A stretch of 19,205 bases of DNA, from assembly GCA_040384645.1 (NCBI GenBank), contig JAZKIX010000226.1, positions 1 to 19,205 on the forward strand, read 5' to 3'. This DNA comes from JAZKIX01 sp040384645. GTDB taxonomy: Bacteria > Pseudomonadota > Gammaproteobacteria > Burkholderiales > Burkholderiaceae_D. Below the pieces are notes generated by a model. The model was given only the letters and a program-made list of their open reading frames with translations. It was not told where the DNA came from and did no database searches. This document shows positions 1 to 8,308 of the stretch, in pieces (the first letter of the stretch is position 1; the number at the start of each line of letters is the position of its first letter). The position numbers and the translations under genes are program-made.

Positions 1-15
1 AGGTTAAAAGTTGGG

Positions 16-39
16 TCTGGCGACGAATATCGAGCCAGA
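16..39 (-). terminator. Possible terminator hairpin after mshN
   Basis: TCTGGC (16-21) and GCCAGA (34-39) form a 6-bp inverted repeat, with a further CGA/TCG pairing inside. Read on the minus strand it lies about 50 nt past the mshN stop and is followed after a short spacer by TTTT. The T-run is displaced and short, so a functional intrinsic terminator is only possible. Nothing else was seen in positions 1-89. Confidence 0.3.
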
Positions 40-89
40 AACAATGCGCAAGGTGACGCAGCGACCTATGGGCGACGAGCAATCAAGAC

Positions 90-1664
90 TTATTCGGCAG
101 CGCTGCCGACAGCCGATTGCAATTCCCTGATCCTGTTCTTCACCGTTTCCTTATTGATATTTGCGCCGCCTTGTTTCGCCAATTGCAGCGAGCGTTGGTA
201 ATAATCGAGTGCCAGCTTGTTTTGGTTGAGTTTGTCGAGGCTCACCGCCAAGTTAAACGCATAGTCGGCGCTTTCTGGCGTCACGCCGAATGCGCGAAAA
301 TATGCCTGTTGCGCGTCGGCCCAGCGCGATTGCTGAGCATAAGTATTGCCCAACGCGAATAGGGCCGAACCGCTTTGCGGATTTTGCGTCAGTACTTTTT
401 TCAGTGCGCTCTCGGTTCTGTTGACGTCGCCTTGCTGCACACTTGCCAAGCCGGCTGCGGCATCGGCATCAGCCGGGTCAAGTTCCAATAGTCGGGTATA
501 AAACGAACCGGCTTGGGCGGTCTGGCCCCGATTAAGTGCAATGGCGGCAATCCCGAGTAAGGCATCACGGTTATCCGGTTCCTGCTGCAAAACACGTTGA
601 TACTGCGTTTGGGCAGAATGGATATCGCCGAATACGAACGATTGATAGGCTGCGTTGAGCGTTGGATTAGTTTGTTGCGATGCTTTGGAGCGTTCGATTC
701 GAATCGCCTGACTTTCTGCTTCCATTGTCGTCATTTGCGGTTCTGCGACCGGCGATTGGCGGCCCGAAGCTGAAGTTGGCGTTGGCTGCACTGCTGCGGT
801 TTGTGGCGCAGTGGTCACCGTTGTTGGTGCAGGACGGGGCGACACCTGTTTGGGCACAGCCAGCGGCAGGGAAGCCGTGGCGGGTACTAACATGTCTTCT
901 GTTGTGCTTAGCTTGGTTGCAACGCTTGGCTCAGCGCTGGCTATGACGGTGGGCACCGACTCGGTTTCGATAGTCGGCTCCGGCACAATCGGTGCCGGCG
1001 GTATGGCGGTGGTCAGCGGCGCTTGGGCGATTCCCAAAAACTGGAAATAGCCATAACCCACTGCGGCCATCAGCAACAATAGCCCGACGACTGCAATAAT
1101 CATCGGCCTGCGACTGCGTGTCGGCTTTTTTGACGCGAACATCGATTTGGCCGAATTGCGTGCATCCGAGGCTTTTTTAGCTGCGGCTTGCTGTTGTTCG
1201 TTACCGATCTTTAGCTTTGGCGGGGTGCCAGTACTGGAATTCTGGTCTGCAGGCCTCGATTCTGGTTTCGGCTCTTGTCGCATATCTGCAGCCGCGTCCA
1301 CCGGCGGCGCAGGCGGAAGATTTCGCGACGCTGCCGGAAACCCTAAATCTGAATCAAAGCCTTGCTGTTGCACATTCGTAGGTATGAAGCTCGCAGGTGG
1401 CGGACGCAAATCGGACGAAAAATAATCCACTGGCTCGATTTTGGTCGGCGGCGGTGACTCCGCCACGTTGCCTGGCATGCTGTTAGCCTGAGCGGCGGCA
1501 ACGGGCGCCGCGTCGTGGCGCGATGGCTCTTGCGGTTGTAAGGACAGTGTTTCGTGTTCTTGAGTACGTGCAGGCAGCTCCGCTACTGGCTTGGCATCGG
1601 TGGCTTCAGCTTGTTTTTGCTTGGCGGATTCGGCCTTTTTGAGTGCCTGCATTAATAAGCTCAT
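90..1664 (-). CDS. mshN: MSHA biogenesis protein MshN, TPR-containing inner-membrane protein
   Basis: A 524-residue protein that starts MSLLMQALKKAE, the opening typical of MshN-like proteins. Residues 1-185 are a charged then Pro/Ala-rich cytoplasmic region. One membrane segment lies at about 188-207. A Pro/Thr/Ala-rich linker follows to about 330, then tetratricopeptide repeats at about 335-500, which are protein-interaction modules. It is thought to act at the inner membrane in assembly of the mannose-sensitive haemagglutinin (type IV-like) pilus; that role is family knowledge. The ATG overlaps the mshL stop as ATGA, which fixes the start and implies translational coupling. The N-terminal half is low-complexity, so length will vary between relatives. 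Identification rests on the TPR/TM architecture plus position directly behind mshL. Confidence 0.82.
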   Translation of the reverse strand: MSLLMQALKKAESAKQKQAEATDAKPVAELPARTQEHETLSLQPQEPSRHDAAPVAAAQANSMPGNVAESPPPTKIEPVDYFSSDLRPPPASFIPTNVQQQGFDSDLGFPAASRNLPPAPPVDAAADMRQEPKPESRPADQNSSTGTPPKLKIGNEQQQAAAKKASDARNSAKSMFASKKPTRSRRPMIIAVVGLLLLMAAVGYGYFQFLGIAQAPLTTAIPPAPIVPEPTIETESVPTVIASAEPSVATKLSTTEDMLVPATASLPLAVPKQVSPRPAPTTVTTAPQTAAVQPTPTSASGRQSPVAEPQMTTMEAESQAIRIERSKASQQTNPTLNAAYQSFVFGDIHSAQTQYQRVLQQEPDNRDALLGIAAIALNRGQTAQAGSFYTRLLELDPADADAAAGLASVQQGDVNRTESALKKVLTQNPQSGSALFALGNTYAQQSRWADAQQAYFRAFGVTPESADYAFNLAVSLDKLNQNKLALDYYQRSLQLAKQGGANINKETVKNRIRELQSAVGSAAE

Positions 1665-3427
1665 GAGCCGCGCGCTCCCGTTCCTTGTGCTGGACGCTGC
1701 TTGGTCTCGGTGTAAGGCTCGACATTCAAGGGCGCATTATCTGGCAGGAACGAGCGGTAATCCTTATAGTCGCCATTCAAGCTTGCTTCCTTCACCACGA
1801 TAGGACGCATGAAAATAACCAGCTCGGATTTGTTGGTGGTTTCGTTCCGATAGCCGAGTGCGTTGCCAATGCCAGGTAATTTTCCCAGTACCGGAACCGC
1901 ATCTTTGAGGTTGTTGATAGTGTCTTGCATGAGGCCGCCCATCACCGCAACCTGGCCGCTTTGGACCCGTAAAATAGATTCCATTTCCCTGGTCTGGATC
2001 ACTGGCACACTGCTAACGACAGAGGCTGCAGCCAACGCAGGATTAGGATCTTGCACATACCCGACGATGCGCGAAATGGTTGGACGCACGCTAATCGAAA
2101 CTTCGTCCGAATCGGCAATCTGCGGTGTGACGCTCATTACAAATCCCACCGGAACCGTGTGTAATTCCGAGGTGTAGACCGAGGTCGCCGGCACGCCCAG
2201 ACTACCCGCCGTGGTGGTGGCGGTCACCGTAAAATAAATCTTGTTGTCGACGACTTTCAATAGGGCGGTTTGATTGTTCAAGACGCTGATTTTTGGGCTC
2301 GATAACACCTTCACTTTGCCGAACGATTCCAGTAACTGGACAGTGGCGGTCAGGTTGCCGATAGAGGTGAGCGGGTTAAGGTAATTTGCCACAAACATAC
2401 CCGGCGTGATGCCGGGCGAAACGTTGCTAGGCAAGGCGTTGGTGCCGACTTGTCCTTGCGTTAGGCTCAAGCCCTGATTCGCACTGGTGCGCAAGCTGGA
2501 CCAGTTGATGCCTTGCTGGTAATTGTCGTTGAGCTGGACTTCAACTACCGTTGCTTCGATCAATACCTGACGCCGTGCGCTCGACATCACAAGGTCAAGA
2601 AACTCTTGAATTTTTTCATGTTGGCGGCTGGTCGCACGCACGGCGATCAAGCCGGTTTCGGGATTGGCGATCACCGCAGCGGCTTCGCGGAAAGTGGCGG
2701 CACGGGCGACCGGCGTTATGGTTGCGCTAGCCGCATCTCCTGCTTTGCCCGCTGTGGCGGTACCTGCGGCAGCAGCAGGAGGCGCGGCGTCGGCGCTATT
2801 GCCGGGCAAAACCTTATCCGTCTCACGCAAGGTGTCTTGAATATTTTTGATCAGGGTTTCCCAAAATCGGTTGTTCGATGTATTCGATACCGACGTGGTG
2901 GAGTTGTTATTGCCCGTACCACCGCCTTCCCCAGTCGCACCGGTGGTGGAAATCTGGGTCGCGATGCTGATAGTGCTGCTTGAGTCGCGTGCGATATTGA
3001 TGTAATCGATTTTGTAGTTGCGCAGGAAAGGCGTATCGGGTCTGACAATGAGATTGGGCCCCTCGATCTCAAAGCGCATATCGACTTGTTTGGCGATCCG
3101 TGTCAGCAATTGCGGCATGGTTTGATCCAGCGCATTCAGGGTGACAGTGCCTTGGATGCCAGGGTGCACATCGACATTGAGTTTGGCATCGCGTGCCAGT
3201 GCAAATAGCAGGGATTGCACCGGTACGTTATAGACTGTGACGCTGTAGGTCTCGGCCTTGATGCTGGGTTTGGGAGGGCGCAGCGTAGCGCTGTGTTGCA
3301 ACGGTGCCGGAATGGTTCCCGTCAGCTTAATTTCTTCGCGGATATGGTTGGCCGATGGGGCAATGGCTTGCGTGCCACAGGCAGTGGCAAGGATGCATAC
3401 AACCAGAGAAGCCGCAACTTTAATCAT
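1661..3427 (-). CDS. mshL: MSHA pilus outer-membrane secretin MshL
   Basis: A 588-residue secretin, the outer-membrane ring through which the MSHA pilus emerges. The N-terminus (residues 1-17, ending ATAC) resembles a lipoprotein signal, although alanine rather than leucine sits three residues before the cysteine. An STN/short secretin N-domain spans about 60-130. A Gly/Asn/Ser/Ala-rich low-complexity insertion lies at about 160-245. The secretin beta-domain runs from about 285 to 560 and includes the typical late signature VPVLGKLPGIG. The ATG at 3427 was chosen because the frame extends upstream only to a TTG (3442), and the ATG product begins directly with the signal sequence. No clear Shine-Dalgarno is visible for either start. 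It follows mshM by 72 bp and overlaps mshN, consistent with one operon. Confidence 0.88.
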   Translation of the reverse strand: MIKVAASLVVCILATACGTQAIAPSANHIREEIKLTGTIPAPLQHSATLRPPKPSIKAETYSVTVYNVPVQSLLFALARDAKLNVDVHPGIQGTVTLNALDQTMPQLLTRIAKQVDMRFEIEGPNLIVRPDTPFLRNYKIDYINIARDSSSTISIATQISTTGATGEGGGTGNNNSTTSVSNTSNNRFWETLIKNIQDTLRETDKVLPGNSADAAPPAAAAGTATAGKAGDAASATITPVARAATFREAAAVIANPETGLIAVRATSRQHEKIQEFLDLVMSSARRQVLIEATVVEVQLNDNYQQGINWSSLRTSANQGLSLTQGQVGTNALPSNVSPGITPGMFVANYLNPLTSIGNLTATVQLLESFGKVKVLSSPKISVLNNQTALLKVVDNKIYFTVTATTTAGSLGVPATSVYTSELHTVPVGFVMSVTPQIADSDEVSISVRPTISRIVGYVQDPNPALAAASVVSSVPVIQTREMESILRVQSGQVAVMGGLMQDTINNLKDAVPVLGKLPGIGNALGYRNETTNKSELVIFMRPIVVKEASLNGDYKDYRSFLPDNAPLNVEPYTETKQRPAQGTGARGS

Positions 3428-3499
3428 TAAGATTGAACACAATCAAAGAGTTAGAAGACATTGCTCTAGAAGAATTCTAAGTCAAATTCTACAATTCAA

Positions 3500-4966
3500 C
3501 TAATGCTGCTTTTGAATCTCGCCAATTCTTACAACATCCTCTGCTTTTGGCCACAGATCGTCGCTTTGGGTGTGCAATACTTCCGCTTTGATGCCGGCGA
3601 TGGTGCGTAATCGCGGCTGATATCCCCATTCGTCGGCTAATCGGGTTTTCATCGACAGCGCTTCTGCGCGGGTCGTGTAGACCGAGTACAGCACGCCCAA
3701 ACGTACAATTTTTCCGCTGCGTGTTGGATAGAAATGGATGTTTTCCAAGCGCATTTCTTCTTTCGCTTTGCGCAAAAAAGCATTTATCTGGACCGGATCG
3801 TTATCGATTAAGGCAATTTGTATGCTGAAAAGCCTGGATGCCTGAGCATTGAGCCACGCTTTTGAGAGGTATTGGTGAATTGGATAGAGATGGATGCCTG
3901 CCGCTGGTATTGCCTCTGGGCGGGGCGCCTCTGAAGTAGCCGCTGTCACCTCGTCGACCATGGCGGCAGATGGCGCTGCAACTGCCCGCACGCTTGGATT
4001 ATCGGGTGAAGGGACTGTTTGGCTGCTGATCGTCAACGGCGCCGGGGGCGGGTGATTTTGGTTATATTGGATTGCCAGCCAGCCGAGTAGGCCCAGCACT
4101 GTTAATAAAGTGAGCGCCGCTATCGGCTTCCATAAACGCCGCCTGTAGAGGCGGGTTGAATGGGAAAACTCGCTATCGTCGATCGCGGCCTTGACGTGTT
4201 TGGCCTTGATCGTATGGGTATTGTCGGCGAAGGCGGCCAGCAAGGATTTGTCAGCCAAAATGCTGACGCGCCGGACGACGCCTTCCGATACCGCGGCCAG
4301 CAATCGAATTGCCGCCTTGGTAAAAATATCTGGGCCGTGATAACCGGCGGCGCGCATGCGGAACATCAGAAAATCGGGCAGCAAGGTCGGCATCAGTGGT
4401 GGCACTTTAAAGCTGTGGGTGATGCGCTCCTTCAACTGGCGCATTTGTGGCAGCCGGAGGTTTTCATCGAGTTCCGGTTGACCGAACAAGACGATCTGTA
4501 GCAGCTTGTGATGCGCCGTTTCGAGGTTTGAAAATAGGCGGATTTCTTCCAGCGTCTCTAGCGACATCGCCTGCGCTTCTTCGATCAGCAAAACAACTTG
4601 CTTGCCCTCGATGTGCTTGGCGATCAGGTCGTTTTGCACATCGCGGATGACATCGGCGGCGCGCTTGTCGCTGGTGTCCAAGCCGAGTTCGCCAGCAATC
4701 GCATACAGCACTTCATCGCGGCTCAGGGTCGGATTGACCAGATAGATCGGTACAACATTGGACGGCAGCATGCTCTCTAACATGCGGCACAACATGGTCT
4801 TGCCGCTGCCGACCTCGCCGGTCACCTTGATGATGCCCTCGCCATTGACAACGGCATACATCAAGGCATCGAGAATCGCACCGCGCTGGTTGCCGGTGTA
4901 AAAAAACACAGGATTGGGCGTAATGCCAAAAGGTGATTGATTCAGACCGAAATGAGAGAGGTACAT
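3500..4966 (-). CDS. mshM: MSHA biogenesis ATPase MshM (ExeA-like AAA) with TM segment and SPOR-like C-terminus
   Basis: A 488-residue protein. The N-terminal AAA/ExeA-type ATPase has Walker A GEVGSGKT (50-57) and Walker B VVLLIEEAQ (124-132). A single membrane segment follows at about 281-300, then a Pro/Ala-rich linker and a SPOR-like region at about 379-456 that starts FSIQIALIDND. ExeA-type ATPases help assemble secretins by engaging peptidoglycan; that is family knowledge. Classical MshM proteins are roughly the length of the ATPase part alone, so the TM plus SPOR-like tail is an extension giving an ExeA/DamX-like layout. MYLSHFGL is the usual N-terminus, fixing the start although no Shine-Dalgarno is apparent. 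It is the first visible gene of the mshM-mshL-mshN block, and its upstream region holds repeat copy A. Confidence 0.85.
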   Translation of the reverse strand: MYLSHFGLNQSPFGITPNPVFFYTGNQRGAILDALMYAVVNGEGIIKVTGEVGSGKTMLCRMLESMLPSNVVPIYLVNPTLSRDEVLYAIAGELGLDTSDKRAADVIRDVQNDLIAKHIEGKQVVLLIEEAQAMSLETLEEIRLFSNLETAHHKLLQIVLFGQPELDENLRLPQMRQLKERITHSFKVPPLMPTLLPDFLMFRMRAAGYHGPDIFTKAAIRLLAAVSEGVVRRVSILADKSLLAAFADNTHTIKAKHVKAAIDDSEFSHSTRLYRRRLWKPIAALTLLTVLGLLGWLAIQYNQNHPPPAPLTISSQTVPSPDNPSVRAVAAPSAAMVDEVTAATSEAPRPEAIPAAGIHLYPIHQYLSKAWLNAQASRLFSIQIALIDNDPVQINAFLRKAKEEMRLENIHFYPTRSGKIVRLGVLYSVYTTRAEALSMKTRLADEWGYQPRLRTIAGIKAEVLHTQSDDLWPKAEDVVRIGEIQKQH

Positions 4967-5072
4967 GGGAGCGGGGTGTTGCCTGGCCTGATGTGATTGA
5001 TCAAATTGCCCGAGACTATGGGGTTGCGTAAAACCGGATCGGATTCCACCTCAAACAGCCTATCTTGCATCT

Positions 5073-5148
5073 AAAAATACTGGGTGCAGTATTTTTTTAA
5101 ACGTAATAAAAGCCTGCGGATCAGCAGGTGTTTGTGCATATACTCCCA
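5073..5148. repeat. Conserved structured intergenic element, copy A
   Basis: One of three related copies. Hairpin 1 has a perfect 10-bp stem: AAAAATACTG (5073-5082), loop GGTG, CAGTATTTTT (5087-5096). Hairpin 2 is CCTGC (5113-5117), loop GGATCA, GCAGG (5124-5128). A conserved TATACTCCC starts at 5139. Hairpin centre to the G of GCGG is 31.5 nt, and that G to TATAC is 23 nt, the same as in the other copies. It lies between mshM and the broken ABC ATPase gene, both minus strand. The functional strand is unknown: read on minus it would be mshM leader; on plus no gene follows for about 1 kb. I do not recognise the family. Confidence 0.75.
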
Positions 5149-5169
5149 CATATACGAGGCAATATGTGG
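5146..5169. repeat. Perfect 8-bp inverted repeat next to copy A
   Basis: CCACATAT (5146-5153) and ATATGTGG (5162-5169) form a perfect 8-bp inverted repeat with an 8-nt loop, overlapping the 3' end of copy A. Copies B and C have no equally good counterpart. It could be an operator, part of a local RNA fold, or a weak terminator for the ATPase gene that ends at 5210. Confidence 0.45.
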
Positions 5170-5209
5170 CTTAAATTGAATATTATGCGGTGCCATGTTT
5201 GCCTCTCGA

Positions 5210-5942
5210 TTATGAACTCGAATCGTGTCCGATTCCAGTGGCGCTGATGCATTTCATATAGGCTTGTTCCAGCGTCGCGGCTTGATAGCGGGTGCGGCAC
5301 TCTGCAGGCGATCCGACAAAACGTAATTGGCCGTCATGCAAAATTGCCATGCGGTCGCAAATTTCATCGACGTCAGCCAGCGCATGTGAACTGAAAAACA
5401 GGGTGCCGGAGCGAGAACGCAATTGCTGCAACTGCGCTTTTAGCAGGGCACGCGCCTTTGGATCAAGTCCGCTCATCGGTTCGTCCAGCACATACAAATC
5501 TTTGCGCGCTAAAAAGCAGGCAGCCAAGCCAAGCTTTTGCGTCATCCCTTTTGAATAAGAACGTACCGGTTTTTTCAAGGCAGACAGATCCAGGTCAAGC
5601 GCGGCCAGGGTGGCTTGGGCATGGCAAATCTTGTAGCTTCATCATGAATGTCAGAAAATCCGTTCCCGTCAGATAGTAGGGGGGCATGAAACGTTCCGGT
5701 AAAAAAGCCAACGGTTTGCGTGCCTGCGTGAGGCGATTATCGCTGCCGAAAATTTCGATCGTGCCGCCGTCGGCTTCGCAAAAATCGAGCAGGCATTTGA
5801 TTAGCGTGGTTTTACCGGCGCCATTCATGCCCACCAGCGCAAAAAATTCGCCGGCACGGATGTCGAGATTGATGCCTTTTAAGACCTCTTTTTTGGCATA
5901 GCGTTTGACGATGTTTTCGAAGCGCAGGGCGGAAGCGGTCAT
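5210..5942 (-). pseudogene. ABC-2 type transporter ATP-binding protein, frameshifted
   Basis: Two abutting reading frames encode one ABC ATPase. The N-terminal part carries Walker A with GMNGAGKTT in the sequence around residues 35-46. The C-terminal part carries the signature-like SKGMTQK, Walker B YVLDEP and the H-loop histidine in SSHAL. The frames part near 5600-5625; one base too many, or two too few, explains the break. Repaired, the product would be about 244 residues, normal for this family (multidrug or Nos/Gld-type ABC-2 exporters). The ATG at 5942 is preferred; an in-frame TTG lies at 5954. No ABC-2 permease is adjacent in the window, which is unusual because partners are normally neighbours. 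Because this is a draft scaffold, a sequencing or assembly error is as likely as real decay. Confidence 0.8.
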
Positions 5943-6265
5943 GGATCGAGACAATAAAACGATGGCTAGAAAAGAAATTTGTCAGCAGCGGATGTTCTCG
6001 CTGTAGACAAGAGGATAAAACCGAATCGACTAGCGTGGGCGATATACATGAAATCCTGCGTTACGTGTGCTCGAGCGCGGCAAGTGAATCGCCATCGATT
6101 TCGGACAAAGTCTGGCGACAATAGCATACGATGGCGGGATTTTATTAATCGGAAATAGACCGTGTTTACACCTCAGCGGGAGCGATGCCTCCCATTATTG
6201 TTGACTTGGCTTGTGGCTTTGTTTGCCTATCCCACTGCATCATCATCCATCGCGCAGGTCGATTC

Positions 6266-6862
6266 ATGAGCACATATCGCCAAAACGGCTTTTTCAATCA
6301 CATCAGCATGCAAGCCAAGATTTTGGCTGCGTGCGTCACCATGATGTGGCTGACCGAATGTGTGGATTTTTTGTTGGGAGGTGCGTTGAACCAATTGGGC
6401 ATCGTGCCGCGCCAACTGATCGGCTTGCGCGGGATGGTGTTTGCGCCATTTTTGCACTTGGATTTTGCCCACCTTCTCGCTAACACGCCGCCCTTTATTT
6501 GCTTGGGATGGTTCGTCATGTTGCGCCGGACCAGTGACTTTTATACGGTCACCGCAATGGTCATGCTAATCGGTGGCCTGGGCACGTGGTTGATCGCGGC
6601 GCCCAACACAGTCCACATTGGCGCCAGCGGCGTGGTATTCGGTTACCTCGGTTTTTTGATTTCGCGCGGCTATTTTGAACGCAGCGTGCTGTCAATCCTG
6701 CTGTCGCTGGCCATTGGTTTTGTCTACGGCGGCTTGATCTGGGGCGTGTTGCCGGGTCAAAGCGGTATTTCCTGGCAAGGACATTTATGCGGGTTTATTG
6801 GTGGCGTAATGATGGCGCGTTTGCTTGGCAAGAGAACGGGCAGAGGAGGCTGGATTGCCTGA
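6266..6862 (+). CDS. Rhomboid family intramembrane serine protease
   Basis: A six-helix polytopic membrane protein with the rhomboid catalytic pattern. The nucleophile is the serine in GASG (Ser121 from this start) in helix 4. The base is the histidine in WQGH (His173) in helix 6. The helix-2 motif HxxxxHxxxN is present (His64, His69, Asn73). Rhomboids cleave transmembrane helices within the bilayer; the substrate here is unknown. I prefer the ATG at 6266, preceded by AGGT at six-base spacing. A longer form from the ATG at 6185 (225 aa) has a GGGAG only two bases upstream and adds 27 residues that look non-conserved. Product is 198 aa. It is divergent from the ABC ATPase and convergent with the hemerythrin-PdxH gene, so probably monocistronic. 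Confidence 0.85.
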   Translation: MSTYRQNGFFNHISMQAKILAACVTMMWLTECVDFLLGGALNQLGIVPRQLIGLRGMVFAPFLHLDFAHLLANTPPFICLGWFVMLRRTSDFYTVTAMVMLIGGLGTWLIAAPNTVHIGASGVVFGYLGFLISRGYFERSVLSILLSLAIGFVYGGLIWGVLPGQSGISWQGHLCGFIGGVMMARLLGKRTGRGGWIA

Positions 6863-6982
6863 TAGCTATTGGTATTAAGTGGGGAGTATCAATGAATACA
6901 TGCCATCCCCCGCACGTTTTCATTGCGCAAAAAAATATACTCACGCCAGTATTATTAAGCCGAAATGAGTCAAAAATCATCA

Positions 6983-8167
6983 TCAGGGCTGCAAACGCTG
7001 CGTTAGCCAAGTGCCATCAGCTTGCAGCAAAAACTCAATCCGGTCGTGCAATCGGGAAGGCCGGCCTTGCCAGAATTCCATCCGGTCTGGTACCAGGCGA
7101 TAGCCGCCCCAGTGGGCGGGACGTGGCGGCTGGTCGCCGTATTCAGCTTCGACTTGCGCCATGCGCGCTTCCAAGGTCGCTCGATTGGGTACGGGCATGC
7201 TTTGTGCTGATGCGATGGCACCGAGCCGGCTCTTGAGGGGGCGGATCGCGAAGTAGGCGTCGCTTTCGGCGGCGGCGACGCGTTCGACCCGGCCTTCGAT
7301 CCGGACTTGGCGCTGTAGCTCTGGCCAGAAAAATAGTAGCGCAGCGTGGGGATTGTCGAGCAATTCGTGGCCCTTGCGACTATCGTAATTGGTGTACCAG
7401 CTAAAGCCGCGTTGATCGACGTCTTTGATGAGGACGATACGGGCCGCTGGGCGGCCGTTGGCGGCGACGGTCGCCAGCGTCATGGCATTGGGTTCGGCGA
7501 TGTCGGCTTTGATGGCTTCCTCAAACCATTTATTAAATTGCGCGGTCGGATTAGCCAAGACATCGGTTTCGCTCAAGCTGGCGTGGCTGTAGTCGATGCG
7601 CAGATCGGCCAGATTGACGCTCGGCGTGCTGGCTACCGGTAGCAGGCCGCGCCGTTGCTGCATGGCTTGGCCCAACATGGCCATTTGCGCCGGGCTGAAC
7701 AGGCGTTTCGACATTGGTGCAATGTGGCTTTCTTCCTTCAACATGTGGGCGGTATACAACTCTGCAAAGGTCTGGACTTCGGTTGACGACAAGTGTGCCG
7801 CCGTGCCGAGGGCGATCTGGCTCAATTGCAGGTCGAGTAGTTGCCATGCAGCTTCCATCGTCTTGTGTTCTTGCAATAGTTGCGGCACCAGGCTTGCCAG
7901 CAACGCGGTATCGTCGGCGCTGGCGGTGGCTTGCAGCATCGGGATCAAGTCTTCTTCTTCGTCGGCATGGTGGTGATGGGCTGCCCGGTTGAAATAATGC
8001 CGCACTGCGCTGGCGGCGCTCTGGGCTTGGGCATCGGCGCCGTGCTGCGGCAAATGTTCCAGCAAGGTTTGCATGGTTTTGATTTGCTTGCGTATCCGGT
8101 CGTGGCAATGTTTTAGTACGGCGATCGGTTGGTCGAAACCGGGTGCCGGGTCAAATAAAGCGTCCAT
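6983..8167 (-). CDS. Hemerythrin-like domain fused to pyridoxamine 5'-phosphate oxidase (PdxH)
   Basis: One uninterrupted 394-residue frame encodes two proteins that are normally separate. Residues about 10-170 are an HHE hemerythrin-like four-helix domain, with candidate metal ligands His20/His22, a HHHH run at 64-67 followed by acidic residues, His101/Glu105, and His141/Glu145/His148. Residues about 184-394 are a full PdxH: FMN-binding RIVLIKDVDQ, TNYDSRKG, and the C-terminal WGGYRLVP, RLHDRIEF, RLQP signatures. PdxH oxidises pyridoxine- or pyridoxamine-phosphate to PLP using O2 and yields H2O2. The ATG at 8167 is preceded by GGAG; an in-frame ATG at 8218 would add 17 residues. No stop or frame change separates the domains. 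The fusion is seen directly; any oxygen or iron coupling between them is inference. Confidence 0.88.
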   Translation of the reverse strand: MDALFDPAPGFDQPIAVLKHCHDRIRKQIKTMQTLLEHLPQHGADAQAQSAASAVRHYFNRAAHHHHADEEEDLIPMLQATASADDTALLASLVPQLLQEHKTMEAAWQLLDLQLSQIALGTAAHLSSTEVQTFAELYTAHMLKEESHIAPMSKRLFSPAQMAMLGQAMQQRRGLLPVASTPSVNLADLRIDYSHASLSETDVLANPTAQFNKWFEEAIKADIAEPNAMTLATVAANGRPAARIVLIKDVDQRGFSWYTNYDSRKGHELLDNPHAALLFFWPELQRQVRIEGRVERVAAAESDAYFAIRPLKSRLGAIASAQSMPVPNRATLEARMAQVEAEYGDQPPRPAHWGGYRLVPDRMEFWQGRPSRLHDRIEFLLQADGTWLTQRLQP

Positions 8168-8308
8168 GAAGGTGATGCTCCTTGCGCGATGTGGGGGAAT
8201 GGTAGCGGCCGACGCCATGTGACGTGCCTGGCTACGTTTGCTGCTGAGTGTGTTGATATTGGGGCCATTTTAGATCAGATCAGTCTTGCCTTCCGCTAAA
8301 ATGCCGGC

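Noticed and set aside
5073..5148. c-di-GMP (GEMM) or another standard riboswitch near the pilus genes
   Set aside because: The conserved GEMM core sequences are not present, and the same element occurs beside unrelated genes.
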